A stretch of 64,000 bases of DNA from JAJRTA01 sp965603125 (GTDB lineage: Bacteria; Zixibacteria; MSB-5A5; GN15; FEB-12): NCBI GenBank assembly GCA_965603125.1, contig CBFDBU010000003.1, positions 102,541 through 166,540 on the forward strand, given 5' to 3'. The position numbers and the translations under genes are program-made. The notes under the pieces are model-generated. The model searched no databases and was not told the DNA's origin. It saw nothing but the letters and a program-made list of their open reading frames with translations. This document shows positions 7,561 through 16,427 of this stretch, piece after piece. Positions within the stretch are counted from its first letter, which is position 1. Each line of letters begins with the position of its first letter.

Positions 7561-10002
7561 GTGAGAATGCGCATGACAACCAACAGGGATTCTGTGACCG
7601 GTAATCGGATTGTAGCCATTTGCGGCAATCCCAACAGCGGCAAAACTTCCATCTTCAATGCCATTACCGGCCTCAACCAGAAGGTCGGGAACTACCCTGG
7701 CGTAACCGTTGAGAAAGTGTCCGGCCTGTTCCGGGTGGGGAAGGACAAGTCCCGCAAGTACGAACTGATGGATGTCCCCGGTACATACTCACTGGCGGCC
7801 TTTTCGCCGGATGAGTATATCGCGGCTTCGGCCCTCTCCGGTGGTGTCGGCAGCCGGCAGCGTCCGGCGGCGCTGATCTGTGTTGTGGATGCTACCAACC
7901 TGCAACGCAGCCTTTACTTGCTGCTGCAGGTCATGCAGATCGGCTGTCCCGTGGCGGTGGCGCTGAATATGATCGACCTGGCCGAACGCCGCGGGATCAG
8001 GATCGACCATGAAAAGCTGTCACAACAGCTTGGCGGTTTGCCGGTAGTGCCGGTAGTCGGGAACAGAGGCCGGGGGATTGGACGCCTGAAGGAAGTGGCC
8101 GCGGGTCTTGTCGACAGTCCCGTCAGGCCGGCGCAGCAGCGTTATGACGAAATCACCGAAGGGTTGATAGGGCGGTTGGCGAAGTTCGGGGGCGATGGAC
8201 AGCGCACGCGCGCCGAGTATTTGAGAGTCATCTTTGACGTGAACGGCCCGGCCGAGAGAAGGTTCCTGGGCGAACTTGCCCGACGTGTCGATGCTCCGGG
8301 CGAATCTCGACGCGTGCTGGATGACGGACGTGTAGCTATCAAACAACGATTCGGCTCACTGTCGACCGCCGAGACCGGAGCGTTGACCGAACAGGCAGCC
8401 CGCATTTTCAAATCCGCTGTTACCGAACGCCGCCTGAAGCGCCCGCCGAGGTCGGAGTGGCTGGATCGCGTCCTGCTGCATCCCGTGGCGGGGCCGGTCC
8501 TGCTGGTGGTGATGATGGCGTTTGTATTCCAGTACGTTTTCAGTTTGGCGGAGCCGTTCATGTATCTGATCGACCGCTCGGTTGGCACCCTGGCGTCCTA
8601 CCTGGGTGCGGTGATGGTCGAGGGGCCGTTGCGCTCGCTCGTAACCGATGGGGTTATCGGCGGGGTAGGTTCGGTTCTAATCTTCCTTCCGCAGATTGTC
8701 ATCCTGTTTCTGTTCATCGCCATTCTTGAGGATTCCGGGTACATGGTCAGGGCGGCGTTTATTGTCGACCGCATGTTCCGCTGGTGTGGCCTGTCCGGGA
8801 AATCGTTTATTCCCATGCTCTCGTCATTCGCCTGTGCCGTCCCCGGTATTATGGCTACGCGAACGATCGAAGACAGGAAACTGCGCTTCATAACAATCAT
8901 GGTGGCGCCGCTGATGACCTGCTCGGCGCGACTGCCCGTGTATGCAATCATGATTGCCGCCTTTATCCCCCACCGGACCTATCTGGGCCTGTTCAATCTG
9001 CAGGGGCTGGTGCTGGCGACTCTCTACCTGCTGGGCATTGTAGTGGCCGTGGTTGTCTCGCTTGTGCTTCAGAAGACTGTTCTGAAGACTGAGCGCGGCA
9101 CGTTCATGATGGAAATGCCTTCCTACAAGCTGCCCATGCTGAAATCAGTCATCATCCGCGTCGTCAACCGGGCCCGGATGTTTCTTGTCAGGGCGGGAAC
9201 AGTGATTCTCGCCATAACGATTGTAGTCTGGGCCTTGAGTTACTACCCACATTCCGAGGAGATTGCCACAGCCCACGAGGATCAGGTGGCAACCGTCCGG
9301 AGTGAGTTCGCCGTGGCCGAGTCGCAAATCCAAGCCCAACTGGACGAACTGCTGAGCCGACTGCCTCAGTCGGCGCGCCGGAGCGTGGAGCTGGTGGTGG
9401 CGGACTTCGCCCAGGCGGAGACAGTTGAAGACCTCGCAGCAAGACGAGACGGTTCATCGCACGCAGTCTCTGTCGAGCCGGCAATACTGAATCACCTCCA
9501 CGACATGCGCCGACTGGAACTGGAGCGTGGCGCGCAGTTGGCCCGCGTGGCTAACGAACGCGCCGGTGCCTACATTCGGGATTCCTACCTCGGTTCTATT
9601 GGCCGCGTCGTGGAACCGCTTTTCCGGCCTTTGGGATGGGACTGGAGAATAACCGTGGCCACGCTCTCTTCATTTCCAGCGCGCGAAATAATCATTGCCA
9701 CGATTGGGACAATATACAACCTCGGTACCGATGTCGAGGAATCATCGAATCTGATAGATAAGATGCGCCAGGCGAAATGGGAATCAGGACCGAGGCGGGG
9801 CAAGAGGGTTTTCTCGGTGGCGGTCGCTTTGTCAATAATGGTCTTTTTTGCCATCTCCTGCCAATGTGGCGCGACCGTAGTGACAATCAGGCAGGAAATG
9901 GGTCGCTGGTATTATGCTCTGTTTGTTTTCGGATATATGGGTATCCTGGCGTACATACTGTCGATGATTGTCTATCAACTTTTCAGCCGGTTGGGTTTCT
10001 AA
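7561..10002 (+). CDS. feoB: FeoB, ferrous iron transporter (G-protein plus membrane domain)
   Basis: An 813-residue Fe(II) permease of the inner membrane. The N-terminal GTPase shows G1 GNPNSGKTS (22-30), G3 DVPGTYSL (about 72) and G4 NMID (about 136). The two FeoB gate regions follow from about residue 300, with the conserved EDSGYMVRAAF and SFACAVPGIMATRTI segments. Residues about 560-673 form an unusually long, hydrophilic, Glu/Gln-rich insert between membrane segments, before SSFPAREIIIATIG. The GTG at 7561 is used; ATG 7567 or 7573 are equally possible. The stop overlaps the next small gene (TAATG). Confidence 0.93.
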   Translation: MRMRMTTNRDSVTGNRIVAICGNPNSGKTSIFNAITGLNQKVGNYPGVTVEKVSGLFRVGKDKSRKYELMDVPGTYSLAAFSPDEYIAASALSGGVGSRQRPAALICVVDATNLQRSLYLLLQVMQIGCPVAVALNMIDLAERRGIRIDHEKLSQQLGGLPVVPVVGNRGRGIGRLKEVAAGLVDSPVRPAQQRYDEITEGLIGRLAKFGGDGQRTRAEYLRVIFDVNGPAERRFLGELARRVDAPGESRRVLDDGRVAIKQRFGSLSTAETGALTEQAARIFKSAVTERRLKRPPRSEWLDRVLLHPVAGPVLLVVMMAFVFQYVFSLAEPFMYLIDRSVGTLASYLGAVMVEGPLRSLVTDGVIGGVGSVLIFLPQIVILFLFIAILEDSGYMVRAAFIVDRMFRWCGLSGKSFIPMLSSFACAVPGIMATRTIEDRKLRFITIMVAPLMTCSARLPVYAIMIAAFIPHRTYLGLFNLQGLVLATLYLLGIVVAVVVSLVLQKTVLKTERGTFMMEMPSYKLPMLKSVIIRVVNRARMFLVRAGTVILAITIVVWALSYYPHSEEIATAHEDQVATVRSEFAVAESQIQAQLDELLSRLPQSARRSVELVVADFAQAETVEDLAARRDGSSHAVSVEPAILNHLHDMRRLELERGAQLARVANERAGAYIRDSYLGSIGRVVEPLFRPLGWDWRITVATLSSFPAREIIIATIGTIYNLGTDVEESSNLIDKMRQAKWESGPRRGKRVFSVAVALSIMVFFAISCQCGATVVTIRQEMGRWYYALFVFGYMGILAYILSMIVYQLFSRLGF

Positions 10003-10169
10003 TGGGTATCGACTGGCAGCAGGTGATAATCGGGCTTCTCCTTTGCGGAGCTGTCGCCTACCTGATCGTATATGCTGTTTGGCGCAGGCGCAAGAGAGAC
10101 AAATGTGAGGACTGTGCGTTGCTGGGAACTCGGGACCGTGAGGAAACCCAGCGACACAAGTCTGATTGA
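10002..10169 (+). CDS. FeoB-associated Cys-rich membrane protein
   Basis: A 55-residue protein whose ATG overlaps the feoB stop. It has one N-terminal membrane segment (VIIGLLLCGAVAYLIVYAVW), a basic RRRKRDK stretch and a CEDC pair. Small FeoB-linked proteins of this design are common and are sometimes counted as FeoC-like accessory factors. The exact role is unknown, and metal or redox contact through the CxxC is inferred. Confidence 0.7.
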   Translation: MGIDWQQVIIGLLLCGAVAYLIVYAVWRRRKRDKCEDCALLGTRDREETQRHKSD

Positions 10170-10194
10170 CTCACTTCACAGCCCGCCTTATATT
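10166..10194 (+). promoter_or_regulatory. Promoter of the ecfT-truA-purine/phospholipid operon
   Basis: TTGACT (10166-10171), a 17-base spacer and TATATT (10189-10194). It overlaps the end of the FeoB-associated gene and would start transcription about 17 bases before the ecfT ATG. Confidence 0.75.
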
Positions 10195-10217
10195 CCTACT
10201 CAGGTAAGAGTTCAAAG

Positions 10218-11021
10218 ATGTATCAAAACGTGCCGGTTCTTCTGGGGCAATATCGTCCGCTTGATTCCTTTTTGCATCGTCTCGATGTCCGGTCCAAAAT
10301 AATCCCCGTGACACTGGTTCTTGTTCTGGCTCTGATGACCGGTTCACTTGCTTTCTATCTGGTCATCCTGGCGGTGCTGATTGCGGCCCTCCTGCTGTCC
10401 GGCGTCGGATGTCGGACTCTGTTGAACAATTTCAGGCCTGTTTTCGTGCTGGTGCTTATGACCGCCCTGTACCATCTGGTCTTTTCTGAGAGGGAATCGG
10501 CGGTGGTCGTGGAGCTCTTCGGCTGGAAACTGACCGAGGGCGCTTTGCTCCTGGCCGGTTTCTATTCGCTTCGCCTGGCTCTGTTCATTTGCATAGCCTT
10601 CCTGATCACGTTGACCAGTTCCCCGTCGGAGTTGGCCGAAGCCTTCACGAAAGTGCTGCGCCCCCTGTCGTATCTGCGCGTTCCGATCCAGGAACTGGGA
10701 ATGATTATGTTCATGGCCATTCGTTTCATCCCCATTCTGTACGAAGAGTTTCTGGCCATCCGGTACGCTCAAATGATTCGCGGCGTGGATTTCTCCGGGT
10801 CCCTGGTCAGTCGCATGAGAAAAATCACGTTCATCATTATCCCCGTATTCGTGGCGGCAATCCAGCGCGCCGACGAAGTCGCCCTGGCTATTGAAGTCAG
10901 GGGTTATCATGGCGGGCGCCCCAGGACGTTCTATTCCAGGGCGCGCTTTGGGGAAAAGGAGTGGCTCTTCCTGCTGGGAACGGCCGCTTTCGTAGTGTCA
11001 CTATATGTTGTCACTCTGTAA
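10218..11021 (+). CDS. ecfT: EcfT-type transmembrane component of an ECF transporter
   Basis: A 267-residue membrane protein with the EcfT/CbiQ pattern: SFLHRLDVRSKI at the start, several hydrophobic helices, and the two Ala-Arg-Gly-like coupling motifs AQMIRG (about residue 188) and AIEVRG (about 226) that contact the ATPases. In energy-coupling-factor systems EcfT links an S component for a vitamin or metal to the EcfA ATPases. No EcfA or S component is in this window, so it must pair with proteins encoded elsewhere. The ecfT-truA order is a known arrangement in other bacteria. It has its own strong promoter. Confidence 0.88.
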   Translation: MYQNVPVLLGQYRPLDSFLHRLDVRSKIIPVTLVLVLALMTGSLAFYLVILAVLIAALLLSGVGCRTLLNNFRPVFVLVLMTALYHLVFSERESAVVVELFGWKLTEGALLLAGFYSLRLALFICIAFLITLTSSPSELAEAFTKVLRPLSYLRVPIQELGMIMFMAIRFIPILYEEFLAIRYAQMIRGVDFSGSLVSRMRKITFIIIPVFVAAIQRADEVALAIEVRGYHGGRPRTFYSRARFGEKEWLFLLGTAAFVVSLYVVTL

Positions 11022-11024
11022 GGA

Positions 11025-11798
11025 ATGCCGGAAAGAAACATCCGCATAGTCGTCGCGTACGAAGGCACCGCCTACGCGGGCTGGCAGTCGCAGCCGCAGG
11101 AACGCACTATCCAGGGGGAAATCACGGCGGCCATCTTCAAGGTTACGGGGCGCAAAGTAAACCTCATCGGGGCCGGGCGCACCGATGCCGGTGTCCATGC
11201 CCTCGGCCAGGTGGCCAATTTCAGAATCGACCATCATCTGGAGCCGGCCAGATACCGCGAGGCCCTTAATCATTTCCTGGATGACGACATCCGCGTGAAG
11301 GATTCCCAGGGGGCAGACCACGCTTTTCACTCCCGTTACGGCGCCCTGAGCAGGCGTTACCGATATCTCATCGGGCGGGAGAGATCAGCCGTGTACCGTA
11401 ACCTGCGCTGGGAGTATGACCGCGAGGTCAACATGTTGGAACTGCGCGAAGCGGCGTCCATGATCAAGGGTGAACATGATTTCGGCCCGTTTTGCGTCAT
11501 GGCATCCCGGAGGGACGACAGTGTCTGCCGTGTCGACCATGCCCGCTGGCGGCGGGTCGGGCCTCTGCTGGTGTTCGAGATCACGGGGAACCGGTTTCTG
11601 CACGGGATGGTTCGCTCGCTGGTGGGAGCGATGGTCAACCTGGCGACGCTCGAGCCCGATCAAAACAAGCTAAACTTGACTTTGGAAACACTCAGAGATA
11701 TCATAACTTCTCGTACCAAAGAAAGAGTTGTGTTCACGGCCCCGGCCCGGGGTCTGTACCTGGTGTCGGTCGCATACAACGAAGGGATACCGGAATGA
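11025..11798 (+). CDS. truA: TruA, tRNA pseudouridine(38-40) synthase
   Basis: A 257-residue tRNA modification enzyme. The catalytic motif GAGRTDAGVHA contains the nucleophilic Asp at about residue 54, and the family opening RIVVAYEGTAYAGWQ and the late GNRFLHGMVRSLVG are intact. It isomerises U38-U40 in the anticodon arm. It sits 3 bases after ecfT and overlaps talC by ATGA. Confidence 0.95.
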   Translation: MPERNIRIVVAYEGTAYAGWQSQPQERTIQGEITAAIFKVTGRKVNLIGAGRTDAGVHALGQVANFRIDHHLEPARYREALNHFLDDDIRVKDSQGADHAFHSRYGALSRRYRYLIGRERSAVYRNLRWEYDREVNMLELREAASMIKGEHDFGPFCVMASRRDDSVCRVDHARWRRVGPLLVFEITGNRFLHGMVRSLVGAMVNLATLEPDQNKLNLTLETLRDIITSRTKERVVFTAPARGLYLVSVAYNEGIPE

Positions 11799-12442
11799 AG
11801 TTCTTTATCGATACCGCCAACCTGAAGGAGATCAGGTCGGCCGCGGCAATGGGCATTCTGGACGGTGTGACCACCAACCCATCGCTGGCCGCCAAAGAGA
11901 CCATGCCGTACCGGGATCTGCTCACCGAAATCTGTAAGATCGTGCCGGGACCGGTCTCGGCGGAAGTGATCTCCACGGATCATGACAGCATGATCAGCGA
12001 GGCTGAGAATCTGGCGGAGATCGCCGACAACATCGTTGTCAAGATTCCGACCATTCTCGAAGGGCTCAAGGCGATCCGGACACTTACCGAGCGCGGTATC
12101 AAGACCAATGCCACGCTTGTGTTCTCTCCGGCTCAGGCTCTCCTTATGGCCAAGGCAGGAGCCGCCTTCGTCTCGCCTTTCATCGGCCGGCTGGATGACA
12201 TCTCAAGCGACGGCATGGATCTGGTCGGCAAGATAGTCACCATCTATGGCAACTATGATTTCGCCACGGAGGTGCTGGTGGCCTCCTCGCGCCACCCGAT
12301 GCACCTAGTTGAGGCGGCCATGATGGGGGCGGATATTATCACCATGCCCTTCAGTGTTATCTCCAGGCTCATCAAGCATCCGTTGACCGATATCGGTCTG
12401 GAGAAGTTTATCGCGGACTTCAAGGGAGCTCAGAACGGCTGA
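11795..12442 (+). CDS. Transaldolase / fructose-6-phosphate aldolase family enzyme
   Basis: A 215-residue short (TalC/FSA-type) class I aldolase. It begins MKFFIDTANLKEI, carries GVTTNPSL, and the Schiff-base Lys is at about residue 83 in NIVVKIP. The late HVxxA-type segment is HPMHLVEAAMMGAD. Short transaldolases transfer dihydroxyacetone units in the pentose phosphate pathway, and a few act as F6P aldolases; sequence reading does not decide which. The frame is open further upstream, but the ATG at 11795 overlapping the truA stop is the family start. It ends TGATG into purB. Confidence 0.9.
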   Translation: MKFFIDTANLKEIRSAAAMGILDGVTTNPSLAAKETMPYRDLLTEICKIVPGPVSAEVISTDHDSMISEAENLAEIADNIVVKIPTILEGLKAIRTLTERGIKTNATLVFSPAQALLMAKAGAAFVSPFIGRLDDISSDGMDLVGKIVTIYGNYDFATEVLVASSRHPMHLVEAAMMGADIITMPFSVISRLIKHPLTDIGLEKFIADFKGAQNG

Positions 12443-13737
12443 TGATCGCCAGGTATACATTGCCGGAGATGGGGGCGCTCTGGACCGATGAGAACAAATA
12501 CCGAACCTGGCTTAAGGTCGAAATCGAAGCAGCGCGGGCGATGGCAAGACACAAGATAATCCCCCCTGCCGCCGCGAGGGCTATCGAGCGCAAAGCGGAT
12601 TTCGACATCAACCGCATTGACGAAATTGAACGAGAGGTCAACCACGACGTCGTAGCCTTTCTGACTTCGGTCTCTGAGTTCGTCGGCGAAGAGGCCAGGT
12701 ATCTGCATTTCGGCATGACGTCTTCGGATATGCTTGACACGGCGCTGTCGCTTAATATCAGGCACGCCTCGGCGATTATCGACAGGAAAACGGCGGGCGC
12801 CCTCAGGCGCATCAAGGCCCTGGCTCTCAAACACCGGATGACCCCCTGCATGGGACGCACTCACGGCGTGCTGGCCGAACCGATGACGCTGGGACTCAAA
12901 TTCGCGGTGTGGTATACCGAGTTGTCGCGTCGCAGGGAGCAGTTCCGGGCTGCTACCGAGACCGTGGCGGTGGGCAAGCTCTCCGGCGCCGTGGGCAACT
13001 TCGCCAACCTTGACCCGAGGATTGAAACCGCGGTATGCAAGCGGCTGAAACTGCGGCCCGCCGAGGTTTCAACTCAGGTTGTCCAGAGGGACCGGCATGC
13101 CGAGTACCTGACCTCGCTGGCGCTGATGGCCTCGTCGCTGGAAAAATTCGCCACCGAGATCCGCAACTTGCAACGGACCGAGATCGGCGAGATGGCCGAA
13201 GGATTCACCCGGGACCAGAAAGGGTCCTCGGCCATGCCGCACAAGAAAAACCCGATCACGGCCGAGCGGATAACGGGGTTGGCCCGGCTGCTGCGCGGTT
13301 ACGCGCTGTCCGCAATGGAAAACATCGCCCTGTGGGGGGAGCGCGATATCGCCCACTCCTCAGTGGAGAGGGTCATCATTCCGGACGCCACAATCATTAT
13401 TGACTATGTCCTTCACAAATTCATCGAGCTCCTGAGGGGACTGGTGATAAACGAGAAGCGGATGATGGAGAACGTCTTCTATCGCGGGGGAGTCGTGTTC
13501 TCGCAACGGCTGTTACTCAAGCTGACCGGTCCGGCGGGTTCCCGCGACACGGCCTACCGGATGGTGCAGCGCAACGCGCTGGCTGCGGCCGAAGGGAAGG
13601 GGGCGTTCCACGAGTTGGTAAAGCGTGACGGCGAGATCCGAAAGTACTTAAGCGAGTCGGAGATCGACGGTTGCTTCGACTTGGCTTACTACACCAAGAA
13701 CGTCGACAGCGTATTCAAAAGGGTGTTTGGGAAATGA
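12442..13737 (+). CDS. purB: PurB, adenylosuccinate lyase
   Basis: A 431-residue cytoplasmic fumarase/aspartase-superfamily lyase that acts twice in purine synthesis (SAICAR to AICAR, adenylosuccinate to AMP). The superfamily signature GSSAMPHKKNP is at about 261-271, with the active-site His region TSSDMLDTALS and GRTHG. The start overlaps the talC stop and the end overlaps psd (ATGA), so translation is coupled. It belongs with purS and purQ in this operon and purNCH at 60-63 kb. Confidence 0.95.
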   Translation: MIARYTLPEMGALWTDENKYRTWLKVEIEAARAMARHKIIPPAAARAIERKADFDINRIDEIEREVNHDVVAFLTSVSEFVGEEARYLHFGMTSSDMLDTALSLNIRHASAIIDRKTAGALRRIKALALKHRMTPCMGRTHGVLAEPMTLGLKFAVWYTELSRRREQFRAATETVAVGKLSGAVGNFANLDPRIETAVCKRLKLRPAEVSTQVVQRDRHAEYLTSLALMASSLEKFATEIRNLQRTEIGEMAEGFTRDQKGSSAMPHKKNPITAERITGLARLLRGYALSAMENIALWGERDIAHSSVERVIIPDATIIIDYVLHKFIELLRGLVINEKRMMENVFYRGGVVFSQRLLLKLTGPAGSRDTAYRMVQRNALAAAEGKGAFHELVKRDGEIRKYLSESEIDGCFDLAYYTKNVDSVFKRVFGK

Positions 13738-14438
13738 TTACCCGCGATGGACTGACACCGCTCCTGGTCATCTTCTGTGTGACCGCCGTGTTGCTGATGG
13801 TGGCCGTCAGGTGGGACAGCATGATATTTGCGTCTCTGGCGGGGTTGTTCGCGCTTCTCTGCGTTTGGTCTGTCTTCTTCTTTCGCGACCCCGAGCGGAG
13901 TTTTCCGCCCCAGGAAGGGATTCTCACCGCTCCCGCTGACGGCAGGATCTTAGGGATAGAAAAGATCGCCCATCACGATTACGTGGGCGGAGAAGCTCTG
14001 CGGATTTCCATCTTTCTTTCTGTGCTCGATGTCCACATCAACCGCATCCCGGCCGACGGGGTGGTCGATTTCGTAAGATACCAGCCGGGAAAGTTCTTTG
14101 TGGCATACTGCGATAAGGCTTCCCAGTTCAATGAACATACTCAGATAGGGATTATTACTTCATCCGGGCACAGGATACACGTAAAGCAGATAGCAGGAAT
14201 CATCGCGCGGCGGATAGTGTGTCACTTGAACGCCGGTGACACCGTAACGGCTGGGGAGCGGTTCGGGATGATTCGCTTTGGCTCGCGGACAGAGCTTGTA
14301 ATCCCATCCGACTCGCGGCTGCGAGTCAAGACGGGCGACCACGTCAAGGGAAGCCGGACGATCCTGGGTTTCCTCCCGGAGCCTCTGGTCGCTGCCGACA
14401 GTGCAGAGAAGGCGACGGGGGAGAATGTCGAACTATAG
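13734..14438 (+). CDS. psd: Phosphatidylserine decarboxylase proenzyme (short form)
   Basis: A 234-residue membrane-associated decarboxylase making phosphatidylethanolamine from phosphatidylserine. Two N-terminal hydrophobic segments are followed by the core FFRDPERSFPP, ILTAPADG, FLSVLDVHINRIP and the self-cleavage site FGSRTELVIP, in which Ser about 184 becomes the pyruvoyl group. The length matches the short bacterial/archaeal type. The ATG overlapping the purB stop was chosen. It overlaps pssA, which makes its substrate. Confidence 0.93.
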   Translation: MITRDGLTPLLVIFCVTAVLLMVAVRWDSMIFASLAGLFALLCVWSVFFFRDPERSFPPQEGILTAPADGRILGIEKIAHHDYVGGEALRISIFLSVLDVHINRIPADGVVDFVRYQPGKFFVAYCDKASQFNEHTQIGIITSSGHRIHVKQIAGIIARRIVCHLNAGDTVTAGERFGMIRFGSRTELVIPSDSRLRVKTGDHVKGSRTILGFLPEPLVAADSAEKATGENVEL

Positions 14439-15186
14439 GGGCATTTTCCCGGGAACCTTCACCATGGGCAACGTGGTCTGCGGTTTCCTGGCCATTCTCT
14501 CGGCGTTTGAAGGTAACGTCACGACCGCCTGCTGGCTGGTTATCCTGGCCGCCTTTCTGGATGCCCTGGACGGCAAGATCGCCCGCCTCAGCGGTGGCGC
14601 GTCGCGCTTTGGTGTTGAACTGGATTCGCTGGCCGATTTCCTCTCGTTCGGCGTGGCGCCGGCGGTTATTGTGTATTCCATCAAGCTTAGCGCACTGGGT
14701 AAGTGGGGCTGGTTGATTTCCGTCGTGTACATAATGGCGGCCTCGTACCGACTGGCGCGTTTCAACCTGCTGGCGGACACAGAGGAAAAGAAAGACTTCG
14801 TGGGATTGCCCGTTCCCGTGGCCGCGGTGATGCTGGTGTCGTTCATCATCTTCTCTTACGAGTTCTGGGGCGAGTTGCGGTACGGCCAGTTGCTGGTGTC
14901 GATGATTATCCTGTCTGCTTTCCTGATGGTCTCGCAAGTCCGGTACGACACCCTGCCCGAGCGCTTTGATACCACTGAGCGCCGAATCAAGCTGGGCATT
15001 CTGCTGCTGGCCGGGGCGGCTATCATATTCAGACCGAGACTGTTGTTGTTTCCATTCAGTGCCTCCTATATATTGTTCGGGATTGTCAGGGAGTTCTACC
15101 GGTTGTTCCACCGGAGTGTCGGCAGGGTGACCGGTCGCCCTTATCGAAAACGGAGAAACGATAGGAAATCGGATCATGGACAGTAA
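14425..15186 (+). CDS. pssA: CDP-diacylglycerol-serine O-phosphatidyltransferase
   Basis: A 253-residue integral membrane enzyme joining serine to CDP-diacylglycerol. The CDP-alcohol phosphatidyltransferase motif is complete (DALDGKIAR ... GVELDSLAD; DxxDG-xx-AR-x8-G-xxx-D-xxx-D), and about six further hydrophobic helices follow. ATG 14425 with GGGGGAGA just before it is preferred over GTG 14401. It overlaps the end of psd and the start of purS, so phosphatidylethanolamine synthesis is embedded in a purine operon. Confidence 0.92.
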   Translation: MSNYRGIFPGTFTMGNVVCGFLAILSAFEGNVTTACWLVILAAFLDALDGKIARLSGGASRFGVELDSLADFLSFGVAPAVIVYSIKLSALGKWGWLISVVYIMAASYRLARFNLLADTEEKKDFVGLPVPVAAVMLVSFIIFSYEFWGELRYGQLLVSMIILSAFLMVSQVRYDTLPERFDTTERRIKLGILLLAGAAIIFRPRLLLFPFSASYILFGIVREFYRLFHRSVGRVTGRPYRKRRNDRKSDHGQ

Positions 15187-15427
15187 CGAAAAGGCGGTTG
15201 TATACGTAAGGTTGAAAGAGGGCGTCCTGGACCCACAGGGACTGACGATCCACAAGGCGCTGCTCCAGATGGGCTACTCGGACTTCCTGTCGGTGCGGTC
15301 GGGCCGTTTCTTCGAATTGGAAATCAATTCCGAGTGCGCCGACATTGACAGGGAAATCGGCGAAGTTTGTTCTAAGCTTCTGGCCAACCCTGTCATCGAG
15401 GAGTTCACGGTGGAGAGAATCCGATGA
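15176..15427 (+). CDS. purS: PurS subunit of FGAM synthase
   Basis: An 83-residue small subunit of phosphoribosylformylglycinamidine synthase. It has the PurS pattern of a VxVxLKEGVLDPQG start, a central GRFFELEI and VCSKLLANPVIEEF at the end. It bridges PurQ and PurL in the three-part enzyme. PurL is not in the window. It overlaps both pssA and purQ. Confidence 0.93.
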   Translation: MDSNEKAVVYVRLKEGVLDPQGLTIHKALLQMGYSDFLSVRSGRFFELEINSECADIDREIGEVCSKLLANPVIEEFTVERIR

Positions 15428-16137
15428 AAGTGGGTGTGGTGACATTCCCCGGTTCCAACTGCGATTACGACGCCTATGCTGCCGTGAAGAGCGTTCTGAA
15501 GGAGGACGTGGAGTTCCTCTGGCACAAATCCACGGATCTGTGTGGCAGCGATATGGTGATACTCCCCGGCGGGTTTTCCTACGGGGACTATCTGCGGGCC
15601 GGAGCCATCGCGCGGTTTTCACCGCTGATGGAGGAGATTGTCCGGTTTGCGCACTCCGGGGGAATGGTCATGGGAGTGTGCAACGGGTTCCAGGTCCTGA
15701 CCGAGTGCGGGCTTTTGCCCGGCGCTCTGATGCGTAACCGTCACCTGCGCTTCAGTTGCAAATATGTCTACCTGAGGGTCGAAAACAACGGCTCCCGGTT
15801 CACCGGCGCCTGCCGGCCGGGTGAGATTCTCAGGATTCCCATCGCTCACGGCGAGGGGAATTATTACTATTTCGAGGACGATATCAGGCGTCTGGAGGAC
15901 AGCGGCCAGGTGGTGTTTCGTTACGTTGACCATGACGGCAGGGTCACCGATGAAGCCAACCCCAACGGATCGGCAAACAATATCGCCGGGATCATCAACC
16001 GGGAGGGAAACGTGCTGGGTATGATGCCGCATCCGGAGCGAGCGGTCGAGGACTTGCTGGGCTCGGCCGATGGCCTCAGAGTGTTTGAATCCGTACGGAC
16101 GGCCTGTTTGGCGATGGCCGGGGCGGGTGGTAATTGA
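15424..16137 (+). CDS. purQ: PurQ, glutaminase subunit of FGAM synthase
   Basis: A 237-residue class I glutamine amidotransferase supplying ammonia to PurL. The nucleophile Cys about 86 is in GVCNGFQ, PGGFSYGDYLRAG is the oxyanion region, and the His/Glu of the triad lie in MMPHPERAVE. The start overlaps purS by 4 bases. Confidence 0.95.
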   Translation: MKVGVVTFPGSNCDYDAYAAVKSVLKEDVEFLWHKSTDLCGSDMVILPGGFSYGDYLRAGAIARFSPLMEEIVRFAHSGGMVMGVCNGFQVLTECGLLPGALMRNRHLRFSCKYVYLRVENNGSRFTGACRPGEILRIPIAHGEGNYYYFEDDIRRLEDSGQVVFRYVDHDGRVTDEANPNGSANNIAGIINREGNVLGMMPHPERAVEDLLGSADGLRVFESVRTACLAMAGAGGN

Positions 16138-16400
16138 AGGCCCGCGAAGTCACATTTATCGTGGTGGCCCTGATCTTAGGGGCGACAATCGGCGCGTTGA
16201 TCGGTGACATTATCGCTTCCTTTCTGCCATCGGGCGCCGCCAAGATCGTCCTGAGCAAGTCAATCGAGATCGGGCTTGACACTATCAGGGTTGATTTCTA
16301 CGCGATATCTCTTACCTTCGGACTGAGCTTGAGAATAAACTTCATGTCCGTATTGGTGGTTTTGTTAGTGATCGTCTACTTCAGATGGTGGTACTTATAA
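16134..16400 (+). CDS. DUF4321-like small membrane protein
   Basis: An 88-residue protein with an N-terminal Gly/Ala-rich membrane helix (TFIVVALILGATIGALIGDI), a short amphipathic middle and a C-terminal helix ending FRWWYL. This resembles the small DUF4321 family (function unknown). The start is TTG, overlapping the purQ stop (TTGA), with a GGGCGGG stretch upstream. It sits just before tatA. Confidence 0.7.
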   Translation: MKAREVTFIVVALILGATIGALIGDIIASFLPSGAAKIVLSKSIEIGLDTIRVDFYAISLTFGLSLRINFMSVLVVLLVIVYFRWWYL

Positions 16401-16427
16401 GCGGACCGGCTGGTCCGGAGGTGTTGC

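Noticed and set aside
11492..11794. Upstream extension of the transaldolase frame
   Set aside because: It overlaps truA in another frame. The family start MKFFIDTANL at 11795 overlaps the truA stop as in the other operon junctions.
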